DNA of 64,000 bases from an uncultured Clostridia bacterium (GTDB lineage Bacteria > Bacillota > Clostridia > Peptostreptococcales > Anaerovoracaceae). Position 1 is the first letter of the stretch, and every line of letters starts with the position of its first letter. The DNA lies in contig CAKQWJ010000007.1 of NCBI GenBank assembly GCA_934278925.1, positions 15,626-79,625 of the forward strand, written 5' to 3'. A program made the translations under genes and the position numbers. This document shows, one piece after another, positions 42,093 through 49,585 of this stretch. The notes below the pieces were generated by a model. The model was not told the DNA's origin and made no database searches. It worked only from the letters and a program-made list of their open reading frames with translations.

Positions 42093-43198
42093 ATAATGCC
42101 TTCGGCGGTGAGCTGGGCCAGCATGTTGAGGGCGGAGTAGGAAAGGTCATCCCCCTCTTTGAGGATCAGATAGCCGTTCACGTATTCGCTCATCTGTTCC
42201 AAAACCTCCCGATTAGTGTCCCGAAGCTCCAATCCGGAGACGTCCGCATACAGGGCGTTGTCGTAGGATTCCAGAGGCAGGGTAATTCGGAAGTCGGCGG
42301 TGCGGGCCCGGAATTCCCCTTGGAGGGGATTGTGGGCATCCGGAAAAATCGACGCGTTCAGGGGGAATGGCAGTTCCTCTTCCCGGTAATATACTCTGGT
42401 GTTTATGTTCGGATTCATCATCGTCATCTTCTCTGCGGAGCAATGCTGAAGGCCGGACAGCTGCAGCTTGCCGCCGGAAATCTTCGGCCGCAAGGAGAGT
42501 CCGGCATCCGGCAGGAGGGGAAAACCGTAGTTGGCCTGGGCTTGATGGAAATCCCCGTGAAGCAGGAGGGATTGCCCTTCGTCGGAAAACAGGCGCCGCA
42601 GAATTCGGTAGAGCTGCACCACGTCTTCCCGATTGTGGGTGAGGAGAACCTTCTCCAGCATGCCGCTGTGGCTTGTGACGTATTCGTAATAAAGGCGAAC
42701 ACTTTCCCGTCCGGAGATGGCATCGATTCGGTCGGTTCCGATGTGGAAAAATTTCTCCACGGATTTCTGGGAGAGGGAGGACAGCTGTCCCGGAAGTCCG
42801 GTGTTCCGCCGGATCCAGGAATACAGGTCCAAGTTGAACATCTTCAGGGTAAAAGGAAAATGAAGAGCCTCCAGTCGCCGATTCACAAAAGGGATATCGA
42901 AGGACGTACCGTTATAGGTAACCAGGAAGTCCACTTTCTGTTCCTTCAGAAAATCCAGAGTGGCCCGGAGAACTCGGTCCTCTTCATAGGGGTCTTCCGC
43001 CAGAAACTGAGTCACGGATATTTCATTTTCTCCTGACGGGACGAGCATTGCGGTCATGATGACGCGACTGGTATTCCGCCCGTTGGCGAAACCGGTGGTT
43101 TCGATATCGAAGATGCAGGGTTTGAGAGAACCGTAGTATCGCCGGTACATGGAACCGCTCAGTTCCGGCATCTTATATTTTCTGCAAAATTTTTTCAA
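42071..43198 (-). CDS. Ribonuclease H-like (DnaQ-fold) exonuclease, YprB type
   Basis: A 375-residue protein with DEDD exonuclease motifs: FDIETTG (D31, E33), VTYNGTSFDIPFVNRRL and LTHNREDVVQLYRIL. It matches the RNase_H_2/YprB family, predicted 3'-5' exonucleases of unknown substrate. The C-terminal third is less conserved and may bind nucleic acid. The start is a TTG at 43198 preceded by GGAAGGGG; the next ATG at 43171 lacks a ribosome site. It is a single gene on the minus strand. Confidence 0.82.
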   Translation of the reverse strand: MKKFCRKYKMPELSGSMYRRYYGSLKPCIFDIETTGFANGRNTSRVIMTAMLVPSGENEISVTQFLAEDPYEEDRVLRATLDFLKEQKVDFLVTYNGTSFDIPFVNRRLEALHFPFTLKMFNLDLYSWIRRNTGLPGQLSSLSQKSVEKFFHIGTDRIDAISGRESVRLYYEYVTSHSGMLEKVLLTHNREDVVQLYRILRRLFSDEGQSLLLHGDFHQAQANYGFPLLPDAGLSLRPKISGGKLQLSGLQHCSAEKMTMMNPNINTRVYYREEELPFPLNASIFPDAHNPLQGEFRARTADFRITLPLESYDNALYADVSGLELRDTNREVLEQMSEYVNGYLILKEGDDLSYSALNMLAQLTAEGIIKRIRTF

Positions 43199-43324
43199 AA
43201 TACCCCTTCCTTTCCGGTGGATGAAGTGCTATAATGTCAGAGTTGTTTTCTGCAGAGAATTATAACACATCTGCAGCGGGCGGATAGGTCAAAATTTTGA
43301 AAACAAAAAAGTTTGAAAAAGTTG

Positions 43325-43353
43325 TTGACAAGAGCCCGAGAGTTTGCTATTAT
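43325..43353 (+). promoter_or_regulatory. Promoter of the six-tRNA cluster
   Basis: A perfect TTGACA (43325-43330), 17 bp, TATTAT (43348-43353). An overlapping TATAAT at 43351-43356 has a 20-bp spacer. Confidence 0.82.
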
Positions 43354-43399
43354 AATATGGCGACGTGAGTGAGAAAGAAATTCACAAAGCAATGAAGAT

Positions 43400-43476
43400 G
43401 GCGGCGTAGCTTAGTTGGCTATAGCGTTCGGTTCATACCCGAAAGGTCAGTGGTTCGAGTCCACTCGCCGCCACCA
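43400..43476 (+). tRNA. tRNA-Met (anticodon CAT, elongator)
   Basis: The 77-base gene has acceptor GGCGGCG/CGCCGCC, anticodon stem TTCGG/CCGAA with loop TTCATAC, T-loop GTTCGAGTC and encoded CCA. The paired G1 and the absence of the GGG/CCC initiator anticodon stem make it an elongator rather than an initiator tRNA. Confidence 0.93.
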
Positions 43477-43483
43477 CTAATGT

Positions 43484-43559
43484 GGACGCTTAGCTCAGCT
43501 GGGAGAGCATCTGCCTTACAAGCAGAGGGTCATAGGTTCGAGCCCTATAGCGTCCACCA
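43484..43559 (+). tRNA. tRNA-Val (anticodon TAC)
   Basis: The 76-base gene has acceptor GGACGCT/AGCGTCC, anticodon stem TCTGC/GCAGA around CTTACAA (TAC at 43517-43519) and encoded ACCA. It is 7 bases after tRNA-Met. Confidence 0.95.
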
Positions 43560-43566
43560 CTTTTAT

Positions 43567-43643
43567 GGCCGGGTAGTTCAGTTGGTTAGAATGCCAGCCT
43601 GTCACGCTGGAGGTCGACGGTTCGAGCCCGTTCCCGGTCGCCA
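43567..43643 (+). tRNA. tRNA-Asp (anticodon GTC)
   Basis: The 77-base gene has acceptor GGCCGGG/CCCGGTC, anticodon stem CCAGC/GCTGG around CTGTCAC (GTC at 43601-43603), G73 and encoded CCA. Confidence 0.95.
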
Positions 43644-43649
43644 AAATAT

Positions 43650-43726
43650 GGTGGGTATCGTCAAGCGGTTAAGACCCAGGGTTGTGGCTCCTGTATGCGT
43701 GGGTTCGAATCCCACTACCCACCCCA
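43650..43726 (+). tRNA. tRNA-His (anticodon GTG)
   Basis: The gene has the extra 5' G (43650) opposite C73 that marks tRNA-His, acceptor GTGGGTA/TACCCAC, anticodon GTG (43684-43686) and encoded CCA. Confidence 0.93.
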
Positions 43727-43760
43727 TATAGAGGCTATGAAAAAATTAATATTATGTTGT

Positions 43761-43835
43761 TGGGGTATAGCCAAGTGGTAAGGCAATGGATTCTGATTCC
43801 ATCATGCGCAGGTTCGAATCCTGCTACCCTAGCCA
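43761..43835 (+). tRNA. tRNA-Gln (anticodon CTG)
   Basis: The 75-base gene has acceptor TGGGGTA/TACCCTA with the U1-A72 pair typical of Gln, anticodon stem ATGGA/TCCAT around TTCTGAT (CTG at 43793-43795), G73 and encoded CCA. Confidence 0.92.
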
Positions 43836-43839
43836 ATTC

Positions 43840-43913
43840 GGCGACATAGCCAAGTGGTAAGGCTCGGGTCTGCAAAACCCTCATCCCCAGTTCGAATCTG
43901 GGTGTCGCCTCCA
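43840..43913 (+). tRNA. tRNA-Cys (anticodon GCA)
   Basis: The 74-base gene has acceptor GGCGACA/TGTCGCC, loop CTGCAAA (GCA at 43872-43874), the U73 typical of tRNA-Cys and encoded CCA. It is the last tRNA before the terminator. Confidence 0.95.
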
Positions 43914-43917
43914 CTAC

Positions 43918-43950
43918 AAAAGAAGCGAGAAATCGCTTCTTTTGTTTTTT
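43918..43950 (+). terminator. Intrinsic terminator of the tRNA cluster
   Basis: An 11-bp stem (43918-43928 with 43933-43943) with loop GAAA is followed by GTTTTTT. Confidence 0.9.
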
Positions 43951-44039
43951 GCATTTTTTTACAGAATCTATATGGAAATGCGAGAATAGAAATCGTAATA
44001 TAATACGTATGGAAGTGAACAAAGAAAGGACGGAAGCGT

Positions 44040-44786
44040 ATGGAATCACCCGGACCAATTGCTTTTACCATTGGCACGATGGAAATACGGTGGTATGGAA
44101 TCCTGATTGCCGCCGGCGCCATGCTGGCCACATTTCTGGCGTACAGACGGGCGCCGAAGCGGGGGATACAACCGGACGATGTGCTGGATCTGGTGCTGTG
44201 GACCCTTCCCATCGGAATCATCGGCGCACGAGTTTATTATGTGATATTTTCGTGGAATACCTTGTACCGATACAATCCTATGGAGGCATTTAACATTCGT
44301 GAGGGGGGACTGGCGATTCACGGTGGTCTGATTTTTGGATTGGTGACCGCCTGGATGGTTTGTCAGAAAAAGAACATTCCGTTCCTCTCCATGGCGGATT
44401 TGATTCTTCCGGGTGTGGCTTTGGCGCAGTGCATCGGTCGCTGGGGAAATTTCTTCAACAGTGAGGCCTACGGCCGGCCCACCGACTTGCCTTGGGCGAT
44501 TGTGGTGAACGGGCAGCACGTGCACCCTACGTTTTTGTACGAGTCTGTTTGGTGCGGACTTCTGTGCCTGTTCCTTCTCTATGTGGATAACCGACATCGG
44601 CGATTTTCCGGACAGATTATGTGCCTGTACGGAATCCTGTATTCGGCGGAACGTTTTTTTGTGGAATCCCTGCGGACGGACAGCCTGATGATCGGACCTT
44701 TTCGGCAGGCCATGGTGCTCAGCGCATTTGTTTTTGTGGGAAGCGTCATTCTCTATATGTTCCTGAAGAGACGAGAAGAAAATTGA
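44040..44786 (+). CDS. lgt: Prolipoprotein diacylglyceryl transferase
   Basis: Membrane enzyme adding diacylglycerol to the lipobox cysteine of prolipoproteins. The 248-residue protein has several membrane helices and the Lgt motifs IGIIGARVYYVIFSW, REGGLAIHGGLIFG, LGQCIGRWGNF-type (here LAQCIGRWGNFFNSEAYG), HPTFLYES and LYGILYSAERFFVESLRTD. A purine-rich site precedes ATG 44040. It lies downstream of the tRNA terminator, so it has its own promoter. Confidence 0.95.
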   Translation: MESPGPIAFTIGTMEIRWYGILIAAGAMLATFLAYRRAPKRGIQPDDVLDLVLWTLPIGIIGARVYYVIFSWNTLYRYNPMEAFNIREGGLAIHGGLIFGLVTAWMVCQKKNIPFLSMADLILPGVALAQCIGRWGNFFNSEAYGRPTDLPWAIVVNGQHVHPTFLYESVWCGLLCLFLLYVDNRHRRFSGQIMCLYGILYSAERFFVESLRTDSLMIGPFRQAMVLSAFVFVGSVILYMFLKRREEN

Positions 44787-44811
44787 AATTAAGTCCGTAT
44801 GATGTTACAAT
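44783..44811 (+). promoter_or_regulatory. ychF promoter
   Basis: TTGAAA (44783-44788), 17 bp, TACAAT (44806-44811). The -35 overlaps the end of lgt. Confidence 0.7.
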
Positions 44812-44875
44812 AAGTAGTTGCCGGGAGGAGAAGTGATTCCGGGAATACATGCGAATAAAGATTTTGAGGTGAAAT

Positions 44876-45967
44876 ATGAAATTAGGTATTGTGGGTCTCC
44901 CAAACGTAGGTAAAAGTACGCTGTTCAATGCGATTACGAAGGCCGGTGCGGAAGCGGCGAACTATCCGTTCTGTACCATTGAGCCGAACGTGGGCGTGGT
45001 GACGGTTCCGGATAAGAGACTGCAGGTGCTGCACGATATTTACAATTCGAAGAAGACCATCTACACCACCATCGAATTCTGCGACATCGCAGGTCTGGTG
45101 AAAGGTGCGTCCAAAGGAGAAGGACTGGGAAACAAGTTCCTGGGGCATATCCGGGAGGTTGCGGCAATCGTGCACGTGGTTCGCTGCTTTGAGAATGACA
45201 ACATCGTTCACGTAAACGGTCACATCGACCCGCTGGAGGATATTGATACCATCAATACGGAGCTGATTTTTGCGGACCTGGAGGTTCTGGAGAGAGCCAT
45301 CGCCCGGACGCAGAAGAACATGAAGGCGGACAAGAAGCTGGGATCCAAGCTGGCGATTCTGGAGCGGGCCAAGGAATGGCTGGAAAGCGGAAAGAATATT
45401 CGTGCCATGGAAATGGACGAGGACGATCACGAAGTGCTGGACGAAATCGATCTGCTGACCTCGAAGCCGATTATTTACGTAGCCAACGTGTCCGAGGATG
45501 AAGTGGCGGATACGGACAACCCGTACGTGAAGCAGGTCTCGGAACTGGCGGCGGCCGAAGGCGCTCGCTGCGTGCAGATTTGTGCGGAAATCGAGGCAGA
45601 GATGGCAGAGCTGGAAGATGAGGAGCGGGATGCGTTCCTGGAGGATTTGGGTATCGAAGAGTCCGGTCTGGACAAGCTGATTAAGGCATCCTACTCCCTG
45701 CTGGATCTGATTTCCTACCTGACGGCAGGCGAACCGGAAGTTCGTGCGTGGACCATCAAGAGGGGGACCAAGGCACCGCAGGCAGCCGGAAAGATTCACA
45801 CGGATTTCGAGAAGGGATTTATCCGTGCGGAAACCATCACCTACGACCAGCTGGTGGAATGCGGCGGCAATCTGGGAAAGGCCAGAGAAAAGGGCCTGAT
45901 TCGTTCCGAGGGAAAGGATTACGTGGTGCAGGACGGCGACGTCATCCACTTCCTGTTCAACGTGTAA
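44876..45967 (+). CDS. ychF: Redox-regulated ATPase YchF (Obg-like)
   Basis: The 363-residue P-loop protein has KLGIVGLPNVGKSTLFNAIT at the start, FCDIAGLVKGASKGEGLGN, the NxxE-type specificity region (ANVSEDE) that favours ATP over GTP, and the C-terminal TGS domain (LTAGEPEVRAWTIKRGTKAP to DGDVIHFLFNV). YchF binds ribosomes and responds to oxidative stress. GAGGTGAA precedes ATG 44876. It is preceded by its own promoter. Confidence 0.96.
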   Translation: MKLGIVGLPNVGKSTLFNAITKAGAEAANYPFCTIEPNVGVVTVPDKRLQVLHDIYNSKKTIYTTIEFCDIAGLVKGASKGEGLGNKFLGHIREVAAIVHVVRCFENDNIVHVNGHIDPLEDIDTINTELIFADLEVLERAIARTQKNMKADKKLGSKLAILERAKEWLESGKNIRAMEMDEDDHEVLDEIDLLTSKPIIYVANVSEDEVADTDNPYVKQVSELAAAEGARCVQICAEIEAEMAELEDEERDAFLEDLGIEESGLDKLIKASYSLLDLISYLTAGEPEVRAWTIKRGTKAPQAAGKIHTDFEKGFIRAETITYDQLVECGGNLGKAREKGLIRSEGKDYVVQDGDVIHFLFNV

Positions 45968-46011
45968 ACGAACGGCACACAGAAGATAATGAAAATTATT
46001 TGCAAAACTGC

Positions 46012-46039
46012 TTGATTTTTGCAAAAGGATTGGTATAAT
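46012..46039 (+). promoter_or_regulatory. Promoter of the candidate small RNA
   Basis: TTGATT (46012-46017), 16 bp, TATAAT (46034-46039) with an upstream TGG (extended -10). No protein gene follows for over 200 bases, only a hairpin and a terminator. Confidence 0.7.
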
Positions 46040-46045
46040 GACTGT

Positions 46046-46134
46046 AGAGGTTATCCTTAATAATCTCTTTAATCTCTAGTCCCAATACCCTTTTTACGAA
46101 ACAGACTGCTCCCCTGCAGTCTGTTTTATTTTTT
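46046..46134 (+). ncRNA. Candidate small RNA with 5' hairpin and terminator
   Basis: From the predicted start the RNA begins with a 9-bp hairpin, AGAGGTTAT (46046-46054) with ATAATCTCT (46060-46068), loop CCTTA. It then has a pyrimidine-rich single-stranded part and ends at the terminator stem 46101-46124 with its T tract. No ribosome site or frame of more than a few codons lies within it. It is about 85-90 bases long; targets unknown. Confidence 0.55.
46101..46134 (+). terminator. Intrinsic terminator of the candidate small RNA
   Basis: ACAGACTGC (46101-46109), loop TCCCCT, GCAGTCTGT (46116-46124), then TTTATTTTTT. Confidence 0.88.
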
Positions 46135-46211
46135 GGAAAATTTGCGTCTTTCATTGTGAATTTGAAGTGAATAATAATTTAATACAAGTTGATAAAAAGG
46201 AATGACAGATA

Positions 46212-46220
46212 TGGTATAAT
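46212..46220 (+). promoter_or_regulatory. Extended -10 promoter of the aminopeptidase gene
   Basis: TGGTATAAT (46212-46220) is an extended -10 element. TTGATA (46189-46194) is 20 bp away, too far for a normal -35, so the extended -10 may carry recognition. Confidence 0.5.
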
Positions 46221-46265
46221 ACAAGGTACTTTACGTATATAGAAAAAAGTGGGAGGTGACCGGAA

Positions 46266-47378
46266 ATGAACGATCCAAGGGATATCAAACTGGCACAGAT
46301 GCTTGTGAATTATTCCGTCCGGGTTCAGCCGGGAGAAAAAGTATTAATCGATTACACCGGAGAGGAGTGCGTTCCTCTGGTAAAAAGAATTGTACGGGAG
46401 GTCTACGCTGCAGCGGGAGTTCCTTTTGTGAAGTGCGATCATCCGATTGTAACCCGTGAATTCCTGATGGGATGCAGCGAAGAGCAGGTGAAGCTGCAGG
46501 ATGATGCGGATTTGTACCTGATGAAACAGATGGATGCCTATATCGGGATTCGGGCGGCGGCCAATGCGGCGGAGTTCAGCGATGTGCCGGCGGAGAAATA
46601 CCACCTGTACGAAAAATACACGGCGCCCAGCCTGAATGAACGAGTGGACCACACCAAGTGGGTAATCTTGAGATATCCGACACCGGCGATGGCGCAGCGC
46701 ATGAACCGGAGTCAGGAGGCTTTTGAGGAATTCTATTATGACGTGTGCACCCTGGATTATTCCAAAATGAATCGTGCCATGGACGCGCTGAAGAAACGGA
46801 TGGATGAGACGGATCAAGTGAGAATCGTGGCACCGGGAACGGATGTGACATTCTCCATTAAAGATATTCCGTCGGTGAAGTGTGCCGGGGAGTGCAATAT
46901 TCCGGATGGCGAGGTGTATACCGCACCGGTAAAGGATTCTATGAACGGTGTGATTACCTATAATACTCCGTCGGAGGAACAGGGCTTCACCTTTGAAAAT
47001 ATCCGATTTGAAATCCGGGACGGCAAGATTGTCCGCGCCACCTGCAACAACGAGGAACGGATTAACCGAATTTTGGATACGGATGCGGGCGCGCGGTACT
47101 TCGGAGAATTTGCTATCGGGGTTAACCCATATGTTCTGCATCCCATGAAGGAAACCCTGTTTGACGAAAAGATCTGCGGAAGCATCCACCTGACACCGGG
47201 AATGTGTTACGAGGATGCGCCTAACGGAAATGAATCGGCGGTTCACTGGGATTTGGTGCTGATTCAGCGAGGGGATTACGGCGGCGGTGAGATTTGGTTC
47301 GACGGAGAGCTGATTCGAAAGGACGGAATCTTTCTGCCGGAGGATTTGAAATGCCTGAACCCGGAGAATCTTCGATAA
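46266..47378 (+). CDS. Aminopeptidase, M29 family
   Basis: A 370-residue metallo-aminopeptidase of the thermophilic aminopeptidase/AmpS type, which removes N-terminal residues from peptides in the cytoplasm. Family features seen are the N-terminal LVNYSVRVQPGEKVLIDYTG, FAIGVNPYV, the metal-binding GNESAVHWDLVLIQ histidine region and the C-terminal IWFDGELIRKDGIFLP. It is shorter than the usual 400-410 residues. GGGAGGTGACC precedes ATG 46266. Confidence 0.86.
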   Translation: MNDPRDIKLAQMLVNYSVRVQPGEKVLIDYTGEECVPLVKRIVREVYAAAGVPFVKCDHPIVTREFLMGCSEEQVKLQDDADLYLMKQMDAYIGIRAAANAAEFSDVPAEKYHLYEKYTAPSLNERVDHTKWVILRYPTPAMAQRMNRSQEAFEEFYYDVCTLDYSKMNRAMDALKKRMDETDQVRIVAPGTDVTFSIKDIPSVKCAGECNIPDGEVYTAPVKDSMNGVITYNTPSEEQGFTFENIRFEIRDGKIVRATCNNEERINRILDTDAGARYFGEFAIGVNPYVLHPMKETLFDEKICGSIHLTPGMCYEDAPNGNESAVHWDLVLIQRGDYGGGEIWFDGELIRKDGIFLPEDLKCLNPENLR

Positions 47379-47408
47379 CTTTGAAATACGGAAGGATGGA
47401 AAGAATAT

Positions 47409-48140
47409 ATGTGGAATCGCGTGGAAGTGAAAGCAAAAGGAAAAGCCGGATTCAAAAGAAATTATTGGAACTGTGTCGCGGCATCGCTGGTTTATATGCT
47501 GGTAAGCGGCGGTCTCAGCGGAAATGAACAGCGGATTACCCGGCAGATTGAGGATAATTACATGGATCCGGCCGCACTTTTGGGGTTCATCACTAAGCCG
47601 CAGGTTATCGGCGGCGCCGCGGTGGGCCTGGTCATCGGAATTCTGGTGTTCGGTGCGTTGGAAGTGGGCTGCAGCCGGTTCTTCCTGCTCAACCAGCTCC
47701 AGCCGGCATCGGTTTCGGAAGTGGGCTACGGATTTAATCATAATTACGGAAACAATGTGGGCACCATCCTGCTTCGGAATGTGTATGTGATACTTGGAGT
47801 GATTCTCTTCATCATTCCGGGGGTAATCATGTCCTACCAGTACCGAATGGTTCCGTATATTCTCAGCGAGAAGCCGGAACTGGGACCGAAGGATGCGTTG
47901 GATTACTCCAAGAAAATGATGGAGGGTCACAAACTGAATGCGTTCATCTACGACCTCTCCTTCATCGGCTGGATGTTGCTGTCGACGTGCACTCTGGGAA
48001 TCGTGGGAATTTTCTTTGCGAACCCGTACAAGTACGCCTCGGATGCGGAGCTGTACCTGGCCATCCGTTCCGGCGAGATTAAGACCCGGGAGACTCCGGA
48101 AGAGCCGAAAGATACCCATGTGAATACGTTTGAACTGTAA
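47409..48140 (+). CDS. DUF975 family integral membrane protein
   Basis: A 243-residue membrane protein. A basic start WNRVEVKAKGKAGFKRNYW precedes a membrane helix, then helices near 65-85, 115-140 and 185-205. The motif ILSEKPELGPKDALDYSKKMMEGHK and NPYKYASDAELYLAIR near the C-terminus match DUF975. Function is unknown. AAGGATGGAAAG lies before ATG 47409. It lies between the aminopeptidase and a wall-crosslinking enzyme, probably co-transcribed. Confidence 0.82.
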   Translation: MWNRVEVKAKGKAGFKRNYWNCVAASLVYMLVSGGLSGNEQRITRQIEDNYMDPAALLGFITKPQVIGGAAVGLVIGILVFGALEVGCSRFFLLNQLQPASVSEVGYGFNHNYGNNVGTILLRNVYVILGVILFIIPGVIMSYQYRMVPYILSEKPELGPKDALDYSKKMMEGHKLNAFIYDLSFIGWMLLSTCTLGIVGIFFANPYKYASDAELYLAIRSGEIKTRETPEEPKDTHVNTFEL

Positions 48141-48176
48141 ATCGATAAATAATGTGTGTGTAGATAGGTAAATGCG

Positions 48177-49547
48177 ATGCGAACAGAGAGAAATGAACAA
48201 GCGAATTTAGAGAAGGACGAAAAAAAGAACCGGCGAAAACAGAAGATTGCCGGAGGAATTCTGGCTGTCGTTCTGGTAATCGGCGGCTTTGCCGCATACC
48301 GAATTTCAACGGTAAAAGAATTTCCGAGCAATGCGAAGGTGGACGGGGTATCCGTCGGCGGATTGACCGTCCGGGAAGCGGAAGAAAAAATCAATCGGGA
48401 AGCCAATCAGATTGAACTGAAGGAAGACAATCGGGATGCGGTAACTGTAAAAACCCAATTCAAATACGAAATCAAGGAGACATTGAAGAACCGCCGGGCG
48501 CTGTCTGTGGTGGATCCGCGAAACTATATGGGCAGCGGAGCGAATTATTCCGTGCCGCTGAAGGTGACCGGCGGAGAGAAGGAGACGGCAAAGGCAATTC
48601 GGAAAGCCATTCCGGATCACAGAGGAACCGTGGAGACAAAAGACGCCTATATCGACTACAAGACCATGCGGATTGTACGGGAAGTTCAAGGGGATACGCT
48701 GGATGTGGAAGCCTTGACGAAGGATGTGGCAGAGAGCCGGGAACAGTCGCCGAACGAAACTGTTTTTACGTTTAAGAGCAAAGACTACATCGCAACGCCG
48801 AAGGTGAAGTTCGACGATCTTCAGAAAGAGCTGAAGTTTGCGAAATACTATCTGGCCGATGGACTGACCTTGCGGGCGGATTCCGGTGATACGGTGAAGG
48901 TGACGCCGAAACAGCTGTCGAAGGTGATCCTTTATACAGAGGATGGACCGGAATACAGCGAAGAAGGCGCTCAGAAGGTGGCAAAGGAGCTGGCGAAGAA
49001 TTATTCCCAGGACGTGTACACGGTGGAGACGGAAGAAGGGGCGAAGAGCCTGATCAATTACGGAATCAAGAGCAGCGTGGATGAGAAGAAAACGGCGGAA
49101 TCCATACTGAAGGCTGCGAAGTCCAAGGAGAAAGGAACGTTGTATCTGAAGGCGTCCAATCAGGATTTGAGCACCCGGGTGGAGGTGAGCATCTCCAGCC
49201 AGACGGTGTACTACGTTCAGAACGGAAAGGTGAAGCTGAAGACGTCGGTGGTAACGGGTGGACCGAACCATGCGACCCCTCGGGGAATCTTCCGGCTGGC
49301 GTATAAGGAACGCAATGTAACGCTGAAGGGATCCAACGGAGACGGAACGGATTATGCGTCTAAAGTAAGCTATTGGATGCCGTTCAACGGCGGCATCGGA
49401 CTGCACGATGCGCCATGGCGGAGCAGCTTCGGAGGCAGCATTTATCAGAGCGGTGGATCTCATGGCTGCGTCAATATGCCTCCGGCAAAGGCAAAGCAGC
49501 TGTTTGGATACATCGATGCGGGAACCCTGGTATACGTGTATGACTGA
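48177..49547 (+). CDS. L,D-transpeptidase with peptidoglycan-binding domain
   Basis: A 456-residue exported enzyme that makes 3-3 crosslinks in peptidoglycan or attaches proteins. A basic start, membrane anchor (about 24-44), a putative peptidoglycan-binding domain found in VanW-like and YkuD proteins (about 55-330), and a C-terminal YkuD domain with VKLKTSVVTGGPNHATPRG, IGLHDAPWR and the catalytic cysteine in SGGSHGCVNMPP. Catalytic Cys and His are present. The ribosome site is weak (AGGTAA). Two-component genes follow 38 bases later. Confidence 0.9.
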   Translation: MRTERNEQANLEKDEKKNRRKQKIAGGILAVVLVIGGFAAYRISTVKEFPSNAKVDGVSVGGLTVREAEEKINREANQIELKEDNRDAVTVKTQFKYEIKETLKNRRALSVVDPRNYMGSGANYSVPLKVTGGEKETAKAIRKAIPDHRGTVETKDAYIDYKTMRIVREVQGDTLDVEALTKDVAESREQSPNETVFTFKSKDYIATPKVKFDDLQKELKFAKYYLADGLTLRADSGDTVKVTPKQLSKVILYTEDGPEYSEEGAQKVAKELAKNYSQDVYTVETEEGAKSLINYGIKSSVDEKKTAESILKAAKSKEKGTLYLKASNQDLSTRVEVSISSQTVYYVQNGKVKLKTSVVTGGPNHATPRGIFRLAYKERNVTLKGSNGDGTDYASKVSYWMPFNGGIGLHDAPWRSSFGGSIYQSGGSHGCVNMPPAKAKQLFGYIDAGTLVYVYD

Positions 49548-49585
49548 TAGAATCCGGTAACGGTGGTGACGGAAAGGAGTTCGGT

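Noticed and set aside
43400..43476. Initiator tRNA-Met
   Set aside because: It has a G1-C72 pair and lacks the three G-C pairs of the initiator anticodon stem, so it is read as elongator.
43400..43913. Regularly spaced similar units that might suggest a CRISPR array
   Set aside because: The units are six tRNA genes with proper cloverleaf stems, different anticodons and encoded CCA ends.
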